DNA of 64,000 nt from Ardenticatenaceae bacterium (GCA_020634565.1 JACKBN010000004.1:1-64000); one strand, 5' to 3'; counted from the stretch's first letter, positions 1 to 9,191 are shown. A program made the numbers and translations. Notes: generated by a model from the letters alone, not told the origin.

Positions 1-137
1 GCCTCGGCCAGCATACCGCCGGGCACAATGCCACCACGCGTAATGATGAGCATAGAATCGTAGCGCCCTTGAATCTGGGGCACTAGATAATCAATTAGTT
101 TGTCTACGTCGGACCACGTAAGAACCTCGCGACGCAT
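1..137 (-). CDS. phosphoribosyltransferase, N-terminal 45 residues only
   Basis: This is the start of a gene that runs off the left edge. The 45 visible residues open with MRREVLTWSDVDKLIDYLV and continue to LIITRGGIVPGGMLAE. The 'SRGG/TRGG-hVPG' strand-loop is the first PPi loop of purine phosphoribosyltransferases of the xanthine/hypoxanthine type (Gpt-like), which join a base to PRPP. The start is supported by an AAGGAG ribosome binding site six bases upstream. The C-terminal PRPP signature lies outside the window, so the substrate cannot be named. Family assignment is fairly safe, the exact enzyme is not. Confidence 0.75.
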   Translation of the reverse strand, partial: MRREVLTWSDVDKLIDYLVPQIQGRYDSMLIITRGGIVPGGMLAE

Positions 138-563
138 TGGCGACTCCTTAAAAGTAATTGGGATCAGGCAGACTAGGTCTTCCCGTCCTGCTGCCCGTGA
201 CCCGCAATCCTACACGTTAGCCAGCGGCATGTCAACTGAAATGAGATATTCATCGTATGGGTGATGAATTTTACAAAACAGGTGTGGCATATTGAGCGGT
301 ATGGCAACGGCCGTTCCTCTACAATGCCTTTATCTTAGAGATTTGTTGAGCAGTTACCAAAATAGCCAGTGATTGTGCAGCCGCCTGGACGGAAAGCGGT
401 CAAAGGGCGAACCTGACACATCCAGCTAAACAATAGACGTTGATCAACTTGTCTCACACACACAATTTTGCAATTCTGCCTGAAAACGACCTGGATGCTC
501 CGGGTCGTTTTCAGTTTTACTGCCGTAGAGAAAACAAAGAACGCTGTTTTCTCTATGGCTTGT
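138..563. other. intergenic region, no gene seen
   Basis: This 426-base gap holds one copy of the ACGGCCGT octamer (307-314) and two hairpins listed separately. The short open frames crossing it have no recognisable domain or ribosome binding site. Confidence 0.6.
480..514. terminator. 12-bp stem hairpin, likely terminator
   Basis: CTGAAAACGACC (480-491) pairs perfectly with GGTCGTTTTCAG (503-514) around an 11-base loop. It lies downstream of the glyA-gcvT fusion on the minus strand. A second stem, AGAGAAAACA/TGTTTTCTCT, lies at 527-554 right after that gene's stop. Either or both could end the transcript. Confidence 0.6.
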
Positions 564-3500
564 TTACTTTTTGCGCGAAGGGAAGCGCGACAAAATCGTC
601 GCTCCATCAGGCATGGGCAGCCGGGCACCGATGCCCACACTATCGGGAACGCGGATGGCGCGCTGGCCCCCACCAAGTTGGTAGATGGAAACGGCCGTAC
701 CTTCCGCACTCATGCTCACCGGCACTACCGCCTGGCCCAGCAAATACCCTTCACTATCAATGGCACAGCTGGTGACTGTGCCGATTACCTTGCCCCGCTT
801 GTCCAGAACCGGGTCGCCACCATCGGGACGGCGCACACCCTTCTCATCCATACGGAAGCGCACCACCACCTGGTCACGCGCCTGTTCATGGGCAATGAAG
901 GCGGCCCGACCGACGAAGAACGGCTTCCACAGCTTGGCGTAGCTGCCAAACCCTGCATCGCCCGGATTCAGGTTCATTGACCCGGCCAGTTCGTGGCCGT
1001 AAAGCGGCAAACCTGCTTCGGTGCGGGTGCTGTCACGCGCTGCCAAACCGCACGGCTTCAGACCCATCGATTCCCCCACTTCCAACAGAGCCGCCCACAA
1101 ATCGGGCGCTTTGTCGGGATGGACAAACAGTTCGTAGGCCACCCGTTCGCCGGTGTAACCGGTGCGCGAAACGATGAGATCAAAGCCGCCGACATTGCCT
1201 TGCGTGAGGCCAGCCCACGGCAGACCTTTGATGCGTCGAGCCAGCGCCGGATCGTCACAGAGGGCCAGCAAGATGTCGGTGGCGCGGGGGCCTTGCAGCG
1301 GCATGTCTACGCGGCACTCAGGACCGTACTGCGGGTCACGCAGGTCGCGCAGCTGCACAGGATGCTGGATTTTGGCATACGGCCGTTCCGCATCAATCAT
1401 CGCCTCGCCCTTGTTCACCGCGTTCAGCCACGCCCAATCCTTGTCATTGTTGGAGGCATTGACCACCAGCATGAACCGCTCGGCGCCCAGCCGGTAGACG
1501 AGCAAGTCGTCAATAACCGAGCCGTCGGGCAGCATCAGGTAGGTGTAGTGGGATTGGCCCACGTTGAGCGCAGAAACATCGTTGCTGAGCACCGTGTTCA
1601 GGAATTCCACTACATGCTCGCCCTGGGCGTCGAACACGCCCATATGGGTGGCGTCAAACAGACCAGCCGCTTCGCGCACGGCCATGTGCTCTTCCACCAC
1701 TGACGTTTCGTAACGCACGGGCATTTCGTAACCGCCAAATGGCACTATGCGCCCGCCTAGCGCCACGTGGGCGTCGTACAGGGTGGTGCGTTTCATTGGT
1801 GCATCTTCCGGTTCACGCCAGCTAAAGGCGGGCAGCGCTGCGCCGCCGTTCACCTGCGCATGGCCGATGAAGAATGGCTTGCTGGCCACCGCTGCGCCTG
1901 CTTCTGGCGCGGGTAAATCAACCTCAGGCTGGATCGCTTTTACTACGACCGCGCCGGGCAACTTGGCGTACAAATCGCCGAAGTTCACGTAGCCATCGGA
2001 CAGATCAGACAGCCAGGTGACGGCTTTTTGGGCCGTGGCGGCGTCGGCAAAGCGCAGATGATAACGGTTGGCGGTCAATCGTTTCAATGTCGCCGGAACC
2101 ATCGCCTGGGCATCTATGGCTAGATTTGTGGGTTGCGTATCGCCATCTGCCAGGGCCAATATGTCGCTGCTGAGCGCGTAGTTGAGGAAGCTGGTCGCTT
2201 CGTCGCCGCGAATTTGGATGGTGTGGGAAACGGCCGTTGGCGCAGTCACCTTCCGCAGCAAGCGCACAATCTCGCGGGCCCGCTGCAAGGCGGCAAAGTC
2301 TACCTTGGCGCGCAGCTGCTCTTTGCCGCCCAGCGCCGTGTAGGTGAAAGGCGTGCAGCCATTCAGCGCCGTGGCAATCGCTTCAGCCAGCAAATCAACC
2401 TCGGCGTTGCCAAAGCCCAGCTGGCTAATCCAGACCGTACCCAGGCGCAAGCCGGTGGGGTTCAGCGCGCCCACATCACCCGGGATGGTGTTGCGATTGA
2501 GCACAATCCCCACCACATCCAGTACGCGGGCGGCCATGTCGCCAGAAAGGTGTACGCCGTTGTGAGACACGCTTTTGGTGTCTACCAGCAGCAAGTGGTT
2601 GTCTGAGCCGCCGCTAATGGTGCGCAGGCCATGCTCTTCCAGCTTTTGGGCCAGATGGCGGGCGTTGTCTACGATGCGCTGCTGCAAGGCGCGGAATTTG
2701 TCGGTGTTGGCCAGCTTGAGGGCAATGGCCAACGCCGCCATCGTGTTGAGATGGGGGCCACCCTGTTCTCCAGGAAAAACGGCCCGATCAATTTTGCGGA
2801 ACAGGTCGCGCCGGTGGGTCAAAATCATGGCCCCACGTGGGCCGCACAGGCTTTTGTGGGTGGTGGTCATCACCACATCGGCAATGCCAATGGGGCTGGG
2901 ATGCACGCCGGAGGCAACCAGGCCAGAAATGTGGGAAATGTCAGCCAGCAGATAGGCACCCACTTTGTCGGCAATGGCGCGGAAGCGCTGCCAGTCGATG
3001 ATGCGCGGGTAGGCAGAAAAGCCGGCTACGATGATATTTGGCTGGGTGGCCACGGCGCGCTTTTCGATGTCGTCGTAGTCTAGCAGCTCGGTTTTTTCAT
3101 CCACGAAGTAGGTTTCGCCATGGTAATGTTTGCCGGAGCGGTTGATTCTGGTGCCGTGGGAAAGGTGGCCGCCGTCGTTGAGGTTTAAGCCCAAAATAGT
3201 GTCGCCCGGATTGAGCAAGGCGGTGTAAACGGCGCTGTTGGCGGGTGCGCCACTCAGTGGTTGTACATTGACATAAAGTTGATCGGCGGTGATGCCGTTG
3301 GCGGCAAAAAGTTCAGCTGCCCGACGGCGGGTGAGCGCTTCTAGCATGTCGGCGTACTCGACGCCTTTGTAATAGCGTGGGTCGGAGTAGCGACGGTAAT
3401 GGGCAAGCTCAAAATCCATATCGAAGATTTCTGCTTCGGTTTGGCGGCGGCTTTCTTCGCGGGGGTAGCCTTCGGCGTAGATGTTGGCAAAGTTGCTGCT

Positions 3501-3650
3501 CATGGCTTCGCGCACGGCTTCTGGGGAAGCACTTTCGGAGGCGATGAGAATGATGGTGCTGTCCTGGCGGTCGTCTTCGCGTTGTAGTAATTGGGAAAGG
3601 TCTGGGTCCAGTTCACTGAGGGAACCGTGAAAGATGAAGTCGTCTGACAT
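564..3650 (-). CDS. glyA-gcvT: fused serine hydroxymethyltransferase / glycine cleavage T-protein
   Basis: One uninterrupted 1028-residue frame joins two one-carbon enzymes. Residues 1-470 are serine hydroxymethyltransferase (serine + tetrahydrofolate to glycine + 5,10-methylene-THF), with the PLP lysine K266 in VMTTTHKSLCGPRGAM and the usual Gly-rich and NTIP..P segments. Residues 619-1015 are aminomethyltransferase (GcvT), starting MKRTTLYDAHVALGGRIVPF and containing the aminomethyl/folate fold (GYTGE motif, LAARDSTRTEAGLPLYGHEL). About 150 residues between them (470-618) are not assigned. They contain IQIRGDEATSFLNYALS, faintly like a GcvT-type fold. The start is supported by AGGAG upstream. 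Both enzymes share methylene-THF, so a fusion could channel it. No GcvH or GcvP lies in the window. The fusion looks genuine, since neither half shows degeneration and no stop or frameshift separates them. Confidence 0.92.
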   Translation of the reverse strand: MSDDFIFHGSLSELDPDLSQLLQREDDRQDSTIILIASESASPEAVREAMSSNFANIYAEGYPREESRRQTEAEIFDMDFELAHYRRYSDPRYYKGVEYADMLEALTRRRAAELFAANGITADQLYVNVQPLSGAPANSAVYTALLNPGDTILGLNLNDGGHLSHGTRINRSGKHYHGETYFVDEKTELLDYDDIEKRAVATQPNIIVAGFSAYPRIIDWQRFRAIADKVGAYLLADISHISGLVASGVHPSPIGIADVVMTTTHKSLCGPRGAMILTHRRDLFRKIDRAVFPGEQGGPHLNTMAALAIALKLANTDKFRALQQRIVDNARHLAQKLEEHGLRTISGGSDNHLLLVDTKSVSHNGVHLSGDMAARVLDVVGIVLNRNTIPGDVGALNPTGLRLGTVWISQLGFGNAEVDLLAEAIATALNGCTPFTYTALGGKEQLRAKVDFAALQRAREIVRLLRKVTAPTAVSHTIQIRGDEATSFLNYALSSDILALADGDTQPTNLAIDAQAMVPATLKRLTANRYHLRFADAATAQKAVTWLSDLSDGYVNFGDLYAKLPGAVVVKAIQPEVDLPAPEAGAAVASKPFFIGHAQVNGGAALPAFSWREPEDAPMKRTTLYDAHVALGGRIVPFGGYEMPVRYETSVVEEHMAVREAAGLFDATHMGVFDAQGEHVVEFLNTVLSNDVSALNVGQSHYTYLMLPDGSVIDDLLVYRLGAERFMLVVNASNNDKDWAWLNAVNKGEAMIDAERPYAKIQHPVQLRDLRDPQYGPECRVDMPLQGPRATDILLALCDDPALARRIKGLPWAGLTQGNVGGFDLIVSRTGYTGERVAYELFVHPDKAPDLWAALLEVGESMGLKPCGLAARDSTRTEAGLPLYGHELAGSMNLNPGDAGFGSYAKLWKPFFVGRAAFIAHEQARDQVVVRFRMDEKGVRRPDGGDPVLDKRGKVIGTVTSCAIDSEGYLLGQAVVPVSMSAEGTAVSIYQLGGGQRAIRVPDSVGIGARLPMPDGATILSRFPSRKK

Positions 3651-3827
3651 GAAACACTCCTGTAAAGGGTCTGTAATGTGACGGTCTAAGATTGGGAAAT
3701 TGTGAAGGGTCGGTGGCGCGTGCCCGATTGTGGGTGACTTTGTGGTTCTAAAGTCGCTGGGGAACGGCCGTACTTATTAATGTCCTCTGATTTTAGCAGG
3801 ATTTACCATGTCTGCTAGCGAAAATTA

Positions 3828-3893
3828 GCCACAGAGGACAAAGAGGGGAAAGAGATAAAAGAATGCCTCTTAAATCTCCGTGCCCTCTGTGGC
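3828..3893. repeat. dispersed CACAGAG inverted-repeat element, copy 1
   Basis: Perfect 10-bp arms GCCACAGAGG (3828-3837) and CCTCTGTGGC (3884-3893) enclose about 46 purine-rich bases. A second element of the same design and size lies at 28343-28410. It sits just beyond the stop codon of the mechanosensitive channel gene, so it may also act as a terminator. Confidence 0.6.
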
Positions 3894-3900
3894 AAAAAAT

Positions 3901-5406
3901 TTATGGCACACGTAAGTAGCGCCGGATACGCTGGATGAAAGCGTCACGGCCGTTTTCCATTTCTTGCCGTCTGAGGGCTGAATCTTGCTGCAAACTTTGG
4001 CTGATGCCTTCCTGGCGGCGTTCCAGGGCAGTGACAAACCGTTCCAGAATGGTGGGGTCTTGGGTTAGCACGTTGGCAAATGCTTCCTTGTCGATGATGA
4101 TGACGTCGGTGTCTTCATTGGCGCGAATGGAGGCAGAGCGGGCTTCACCGGTGAGCAGGCTCGTCTCGCCAAAAAAGTCCCCGGCAGAGAGCTGGTTGGC
4201 GTAGACGGAACGGCCGTCTGCCGAGCGTACGTACACCGAAACCGATCCTCTGGTGATGATGAATAGTGAATCCCCTGATTCTCCCTGTTTAACGAGATGT
4301 TCGCCGCTGGTGTAGGTAGAAACGGCCGCACGGTTGGCCAACTGTTTCAGCTGCGGCTCGCTTAAAACATCCAGCCAATGAAGCGACTGCATGGCGTCGA
4401 ACAGCTGCGCCTGTAGGGCTTCATGCTGGCGCTGCGCGGCATCTTCGGGAATGAGCGTGACTTGATAGTTGCCGGTGGGATCAGGAATGGCAATACCGGC
4501 CCGGTGCAGCGAATACCAGGCCCGCGTGAGCACCTTGTCGCGGGCAATCACCTTGTCGCTGTAATCATCCAGCCAGTAGCTCAGGCCATACGTCACGCAG
4601 CCATCCTGCATCGACACCACATGGGAGCGCAGCCGGGGATGCAGCCGGACATCATCCAAACTCGTGACGGCTTCGATAAGAATATTTTTCACCATGGTGG
4701 GTGAATAGCTCTCGCTGAGCGTGAGATAAACTGACTGGATCTGGCTGTTGGTGGGGCGGGAATAGTTGATGATTTTGCTCTGGGCGACGGTGCTGTTGGT
4801 GAGCATGACGCGATGATCTTCGCGAGTGCGCAGCGTGAGCGTGCGCCAATTTTGCCGCACAATGATGCCCTCAATGCCGTCGATTTCTACCCAGTCGTCC
4901 ACGGCAAACGGCGATTCGATTTGCAGCGAAATACCCGAAATCAGGTTGCCCAGTGTATCTTGCAGCGCCAAACCGATGATGGCCGAGGCGACAGTGGAGG
5001 TGACGAGCAAGCCGGTCAGCTCCACGCCAAAAACCAGCCGAATGGTGATGAAAACGACGATGAGCAGCACAAACCATTCGGTAATGTCTAGCAAAAACGG
5101 GGGGATTTTAATGTTGCGGCGGGCAACAAGCAGCTCCAGGAGCAACCATTTGATGGCGCGCAGGGTGGTGCTAAGGGCCATAAAGAAGGCAATCGCCAAC
5201 CAGATATTGCGCTGCGTTGTGCTGAGAATCGGCACATTGGGATTATAAAACCAGAGGATCAGTCCCTGGCCCAAAACCACAGTGAGCACCGCAGCCCCGA
5301 TAAGGCCGAGGGGTAATTTTGTTTTAAGCAGTCGGGAAAAGAGGACAACGATGGCAACGGCCGTAATGGCCACCCACACCGCATTTACCATCCACGCTAA
5401 GGGCAT
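3901..5406 (-). CDS. MscS-type mechanosensitive channel with cyclic-nucleotide-binding domain
   Basis: A 501-residue inner-membrane protein. About four hydrophobic helices fill residues 1-135. The MscS pore helix and beta domain follow (ASAIIGLALQDTLGNLISG, then PFAVDDWVEIDGIEGIIV and NSTVAQSKIINYS). The C-terminal third (about 345-470) is a CRP-like cyclic-nucleotide-binding domain with GEHLVKQGESGDSLFIITRG and GDFFGETSLLTGEARSASI, where the last segment is the phosphate-binding cassette. MscS channels open under membrane tension to release solutes. Fusion to a cNMP domain is a known subclass (bCNG-type) in which the nucleotide may gate the channel. It appears to be a single-gene unit, with 95 bases separating it from the MFS gene upstream. 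Which nucleotide it binds cannot be told from sequence. Confidence 0.9.
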   Translation of the reverse strand: MPLAWMVNAVWVAITAVAIVVLFSRLLKTKLPLGLIGAAVLTVVLGQGLILWFYNPNVPILSTTQRNIWLAIAFFMALSTTLRAIKWLLLELLVARRNIKIPPFLLDITEWFVLLIVVFITIRLVFGVELTGLLVTSTVASAIIGLALQDTLGNLISGISLQIESPFAVDDWVEIDGIEGIIVRQNWRTLTLRTREDHRVMLTNSTVAQSKIINYSRPTNSQIQSVYLTLSESYSPTMVKNILIEAVTSLDDVRLHPRLRSHVVSMQDGCVTYGLSYWLDDYSDKVIARDKVLTRAWYSLHRAGIAIPDPTGNYQVTLIPEDAAQRQHEALQAQLFDAMQSLHWLDVLSEPQLKQLANRAAVSTYTSGEHLVKQGESGDSLFIITRGSVSVYVRSADGRSVYANQLSAGDFFGETSLLTGEARSASIRANEDTDVIIIDKEAFANVLTQDPTILERFVTALERRQEGISQSLQQDSALRRQEMENGRDAFIQRIRRYLRVP

Positions 5407-5495
5407 ACAATACGCTCCTACAACTTTTTCTTACCGATACGGCTGGTCTGGTGTTTACGGAGCGTAATTGTATCCCAGTTGTCTGACGTTGTGTC

Positions 5496-6812
5496 TTAAT
5501 CGCCAGAAGAGGGGGCAAAGGTGGGTAACGGCCGTTTGCTGCGGTCAAACAACTGCCATTCTAGAGCCGTTGCTAGCAGGTAAAAGATGGCCACCATGCC
5601 AAAAATCGGTACAAAGCCAAATTCGCCAAAACGCACCTGTAGCCAGCCGCTCACTTGCGGCATGATAAACCAGCCAAACTGGAACGACAGCGAATTCAGG
5701 CTCATGGCCAACGCCTGTACATCCGTCGGCACGTGTTCTAGCACAAAGGTTTGGTAGACCGGATTGCTCAGATTCATCAGCGCCAGGCGGAAAATATAGG
5801 CAATGCCCGCCACAAAAAACCAGACGCTGGCGGCAGCCATGCCACCCGGCACCAGCCACGCCCCCAGCCCCAGCAGCAGCAAAAACGGCACCGAGAAAAT
5901 CTGGGTCAGGATGACGGTGTGAATCTTGCCGTACTTGTCCGCCAGCGGCGGGCCTAAAAATTGGGCAATGGCCATCGCCAGCCCACCAATGGCAAACACC
6001 ATAGAGATGGGTGGGTCTGGCCTTTCGTACACATTGCGGAAGTAGATGTTCATGAAGGGCTGCATCAGCCCGGCGCCCAGGCCAATGATGAGCTGCGGCA
6101 GCAGGAACTGGCTCAGGCCCCAGCCGTAGCGGCGCAGCTGCACCCAGGGCAGCTCTACGCGCCGCTCATGGTCCACAGGCGGCATAATGATGCGCGTGAG
6201 TGGGCCGATTGACAGGATCGTCACAATCATCATGCTGCCGAGGGCCAGTTGGTAGGCCAGGGTGTCGGTGGGCGCCGCGTCGAACCAGCCGCCCAGCCAG
6301 GTGGGCAGCCAACCGCCGAGCAAATTGCCAAAAAATCCAGATACGGTCATCAGGCCAAAGTTGAAGCTGAAGACCCACTGCCGTTCATTTTCTGAAGTGT
6401 TGGCCATGAGGAAGGGGGCCATAGCCACCTGCCGCATGCTCATGCTCACACCTGCCACCATGTTGAACAGGATGAGCAGCCAGCGGTAGGGAAACAGCAC
6501 CAACCCAATCATTGCCAGGCTGCTGATGAGCGCCGTGTGGATCATGATCTTCTTTTGTGAGAAGCGCTCCGCCAGGTAGGCGGCGGGCAGCGCCATGAGG
6601 ATGGAGGCGAAGGAGGAAGCGGTTTGCAGGGAACCGACAAACGCTTCGTTGTAGGCATCGCCCAGGCTGAGGACGTAAAAGTTGAACAAGAAGCGAAAAA
6701 CGCCAAAGGCGAGGCCGGTAAAGGCGCTGTAGATGAGCACCAGCCGCGCATTTGGGCTGAACTGTTTGGTTTTTTCAAGGTAGGTGGCCAGACCACCTGT
6801 TGGTTGAGACAT
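5496..6812 (-). CDS. MFS transporter
   Basis: A protein of about 438 residues with roughly 12 hydrophobic helices and the major-facilitator cytoplasmic loop pattern (AYLAERFSQKKIMIHT after helix 2, and GPPLADKYGKIHTVIL after the midpoint). Its substrate cannot be predicted. I chose the ATG at 6812 (MSQPTGGLATYLEKT). A GTG three codons upstream is possible, and neither start has a strong ribosome binding site. A near-palindrome at 6834-6851 lies just upstream and may be an operator. A second MFS protein of the window (59065-60474) is only distantly alike, so they are not a recent duplication. Confidence 0.85.
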   Translation of the reverse strand: MSQPTGGLATYLEKTKQFSPNARLVLIYSAFTGLAFGVFRFLFNFYVLSLGDAYNEAFVGSLQTASSFASILMALPAAYLAERFSQKKIMIHTALISSLAMIGLVLFPYRWLLILFNMVAGVSMSMRQVAMAPFLMANTSENERQWVFSFNFGLMTVSGFFGNLLGGWLPTWLGGWFDAAPTDTLAYQLALGSMMIVTILSIGPLTRIIMPPVDHERRVELPWVQLRRYGWGLSQFLLPQLIIGLGAGLMQPFMNIYFRNVYERPDPPISMVFAIGGLAMAIAQFLGPPLADKYGKIHTVILTQIFSVPFLLLLGLGAWLVPGGMAAASVWFFVAGIAYIFRLALMNLSNPVYQTFVLEHVPTDVQALAMSLNSLSFQFGWFIMPQVSGWLQVRFGEFGFVPIFGMVAIFYLLATALEWQLFDRSKRPLPTFAPSSGD

Positions 6813-6833
6813 GTTGCACACTCGGATTTTGAT

Positions 6834-6851
6834 ATTAGATGATTATCTAAT
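6834..6851. promoter_or_regulatory. near-palindrome upstream of MFS gene, possible operator
   Basis: ATTAGATGATTATCTAAT is palindromic at 16 of 18 positions and lies 22 bases before the chosen start. Its half site TTAGAT...ATCTAA recurs in the perfect palindrome at 25935-25954, with a different spacing. A dimeric repressor is plausible, but none is encoded next to it. Confidence 0.4.
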
Positions 6852-6931
6852 GAAAGTGTAGCACAGATTTTACGGCCGTCACCTGATCTTTGGTCCATGT
6901 AGGGATGACTTTTGTCGGGGGTTGGTAATAC

Positions 6932-6971
6932 AAAAAGCCGACACGATTGTGATAACCGTGCCGGCTTTTTT
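6932..6971. terminator. intrinsic terminator
   Basis: AAAAAGCCGACACG pairs with CGTGCCGGCTTTTT (13 of 14 pairs) over an 11-base loop. A-tract and T-tract flank it, so it can work in both directions. It ends the sigma factor/DUF5667 transcript on the minus strand. Confidence 0.85.
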
Positions 6972-7006
6972 GCGGTTCTCTAAACCAAAGTGGAGGGGTC
7001 TAAATA

Positions 7007-8338
7007 TTAGCCGCCGTTGCCATGCCCATTGCCATTGCCGTTATCTGGCTGAGGGCCGTCGCCAACGGGTTCACAATCGTTATCACAGATGCCATCACCG
7101 TCGCCATCACCATTTTGGCCGCTGCTGTCATCATCCTGGCCATACTGGTTTTCGTCACCGACGGGGTCACAGTCGTTATCGCAAACGCCATCACCATCGC
7201 CATCACCGTTTTGGCCGCTGTTGTCGGGGTCTTGGCCGTACTGGTTGGCATCACCGACGGGTTCGCAATCCTCGTTGTTGGGGCAGGTGCCGTCGCTGGG
7301 GCCATTGGGTCCATTGGGGCCGTAGGGTTGGTCGGCATTGTTTTCGTCTTGGCCGTACTGATTTTGATCACCGGCTGGTTCACAGTCTTCACCAAGGCAG
7401 GTGCCATCGCCGGGGCCATACTGTCCATTGTCTTCGCTGTCGGCATCCTGACCGTGTTGTTGGCGGCTGCCTGCTGGTTCCCAATCCTCATCTTGCGCCT
7501 GCTGCCAGCGGAACATTTGGGGATCTTCCAGGCCAGCTTGGGCTTGTTCCTGATATTGGTTCATGATGAGTTGGGCTTCGCCCAGCTTTGCTTGCACTGG
7601 TTCGCCCAATTGGGCCATTGTTTGCTGCTCATTTTGCAGCATGGTCTGCATTTGGGTGAGCAGGCCAACCAGTTCGGGGTCGCCCGTTTGGGCAGCCAAC
7701 TGGAGGGCGGTTCGCAGATGGGTTTGTAGCTGGGTCAGTTGGGCTTCGCCAACGGCATTGCCTGCCAGAGCCAGCTGGGTCATTTCTTCCAGGCGAACCT
7801 GGGCCAGTTCGGTTTGCAGTTTGGCTTGCTCAACCGGGTTGTCGGCCATGTTCATGCGTGTTTCTTCGAGCATCAGCTTGACGGGATAGAGTGGGGTGTC
7901 GGGCAGGCTTTCATTGGCCATGGCCACGGTTCCCCCGCCTATACCAAACAAGACGAGGGCTGTAGCGATTGCGCGGGCAAAGATTACGTTCATGGGTTTT
8001 TGCTCCTTATGGTTATTCCGATTACGAATGGCTGTGCGTGTTTGCGTCAGCCACCCTTTCAGACGCAGGAGCGGGCCGGGAGATACGGGTACGGGCGGTA
8101 ATTGCTCGATTTGGTCGAGGAAATGGGCGCGATCGGCCGTTTGCCAATTGGCGTTGAGGCTGGGGGAAACGGCCGTTTCGGCCGTAATGGTTTGCCAGTC
8201 CCCCAACTTCTCCGCAGCGGTGAGCAAAGGGGCGAGGGTGTGGGCGTGTTCGGGGTAGCGTTGAAGAACGGCCGTTACCGGTTCCGTTTTCACTGCTTCC
8301 AGTGCTTCATCCAAAATGTCGGTAAAGTTATTGGTCAT
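7007..8338 (-). CDS. DUF5667-like membrane protein with acidic repeat tail, putative sigma-factor partner
   Basis: A 443-residue protein coupled to the upstream ECF sigma gene by a four-base ATGA overlap. Residues 1-115 are a cytosolic region. A single hydrophobic helix follows (about 118-140, ARAIATALVLFGIGGGTVAM). Then comes a DUF5667-like part starting SLPDTPLYPVKLMLEE, with long helices (about 145-275). The tail from about 290 is Asp/Gly/Asn-rich, made of four units of the type NQYGQD...GDG.C..DCEPVGD with two cysteines each. The position and topology fit a regulator that holds the sigma factor at the membrane, but no classical anti-sigma zinc motif is visible, so this role is inferred. 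The tail resembles calcium-binding Asp-rich repeats. It may sense ions or bind the cell wall. A strong terminator follows. Confidence 0.7.
   Translation of the reverse strand: MTNNFTDILDEALEAVKTEPVTAVLQRYPEHAHTLAPLLTAAEKLGDWQTITAETAVSPSLNANWQTADRAHFLDQIEQLPPVPVSPGPLLRLKGWLTQTRTAIRNRNNHKEQKPMNVIFARAIATALVLFGIGGGTVAMANESLPDTPLYPVKLMLEETRMNMADNPVEQAKLQTELAQVRLEEMTQLALAGNAVGEAQLTQLQTHLRTALQLAAQTGDPELVGLLTQMQTMLQNEQQTMAQLGEPVQAKLGEAQLIMNQYQEQAQAGLEDPQMFRWQQAQDEDWEPAGSRQQHGQDADSEDNGQYGPGDGTCLGEDCEPAGDQNQYGQDENNADQPYGPNGPNGPSDGTCPNNEDCEPVGDANQYGQDPDNSGQNGDGDGDGVCDNDCDPVGDENQYGQDDDSSGQNGDGDGDGICDNDCEPVGDGPQPDNGNGNGHGNGG
7059..7470 (-). repeat. in-frame tandem repeats, 96-117 bp units
   Basis: Four units encode the Asp/Gly-rich tail of the DUF5667-like protein. 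The steps between equivalent points (7071, 7167, 7263, 7380) are 96, 96 and 117 bases. The two units nearest the 3' end of the gene are the most alike, which suggests recent expansion. Confidence 0.7.
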
Positions 8339-8919
8339 GCCACACGCTCCTCAATTGGCTGCGGCGCCAGGATGTTTTGCAAGCGGGCCAGGCCGCGGTG
8401 CTGCAAAGCTTTGATGGCCCCGATCGGTTTGTGCATCAGGTCAGCCACTTCTGCGTTCGAAAAGCCTTCTAAAAATTTGAGGGTGATGACCTGCTGCTGC
8501 TCTGGCGTGAGCGTTTGCAGGGCGGTGATGACCTGTTCGCCCAGCAGGTGCTGTTCGGCGAGTTGGCCGGGTGAATCAGTGCCGCTGGGCAGAACTTCTG
8601 GCAAGGGCAGATGGTTGCGGTGGGCTTGCCGGCGGTAATGGTCGATGACCAGATTGTGGGCGGTGCGATAAAGCCACGCCTTGAGCTGGGTTTCGGGACC
8701 GTTACCGGTTTTCAGGGCTGCCAGAAATCGTTCGAAGACAACGGCCGTTAATTCCCGTGCCGTTTCCCCATCGCTGACCTGCCGGGTGATGTAGCGGTAG
8801 AGCAGGGGGTGGTATTGGTCGTAAACGGCCGTTAACGCCGTTCGATCAAAGTTCCGAGCCTGTTGTAGCAGCTTGTCATCACAATTCTTCACGGTCACCC
8901 TCACCCACTTCAGACGCAT
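8335..8919 (-). CDS. ECF-type RNA polymerase sigma factor
   Basis: About 194 residues in the usual ECF layout. Region 2 is YDQYHPLLYRYITRQVSDGE through LTAVVFERFLAAL, and KAWLYRTAHNLVIDHYRR lies at its end. Region 4 is LTPEQQQVITLKFLEGFSNA followed by the helix-turn-helix VADLMHKPIGAIKALQHRG. It directs RNA polymerase to a specific promoter set. The annotated start is the ATG at 8919. A GTG nine codons later (giving MKNCDDKLLQQ) has a GAGG in front and is a fair alternative. The gene shares four bases with the downstream membrane protein gene, so the two are made together. Three octamer copies lie in the pair. Confidence 0.92.
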   Translation of the reverse strand: MRLKWVRVTVKNCDDKLLQQARNFDRTALTAVYDQYHPLLYRYITRQVSDGETARELTAVVFERFLAALKTGNGPETQLKAWLYRTAHNLVIDHYRRQAHRNHLPLPEVLPSGTDSPGQLAEQHLLGEQVITALQTLTPEQQQVITLKFLEGFSNAEVADLMHKPIGAIKALQHRGLARLQNILAPQPIEERVA

Positions 8920-9191
8920 GAGGCGCGCAAAAGATACGGGTCGCTGATAAATTACCGTGCCAACAGGATACTAAAAAATTGTGAAGAAATTGTGTGATTG
9001 ACTCGGCGCGTCGTGCGCTGAAAAACGCGGTTGAGCATAGGAAAAATGTACAACATTTCCTATTGTTTTTGGTTTCAATCGCTTCCTATACTGGCCAGAG
9101 AGAAATTTGTTGGCGGAAAAGTAGAAGTTTCAACAAGCTTCGATTCGGAAACTTCTATTGGGTCTGAGCGTCCCAGAAGGATATTTACAAA
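8920..9191. promoter_or_regulatory. divergent intergenic region with small inverted repeat
   Basis: This 272-base gap separates the divergent sigma factor and histidine kinase genes, so it should carry both promoters. I see AATGT-ACA-ACATT at 9045-9057 as a possible operator. No convincing -35/-10 pair stands out and no RNA gene is evident. Confidence 0.35.

Noticed and set aside
335..709. 124-codon minus-strand frame
   Set aside because: No ribosome binding site or domain, and it overlaps the end of the fusion gene and its terminator hairpins.
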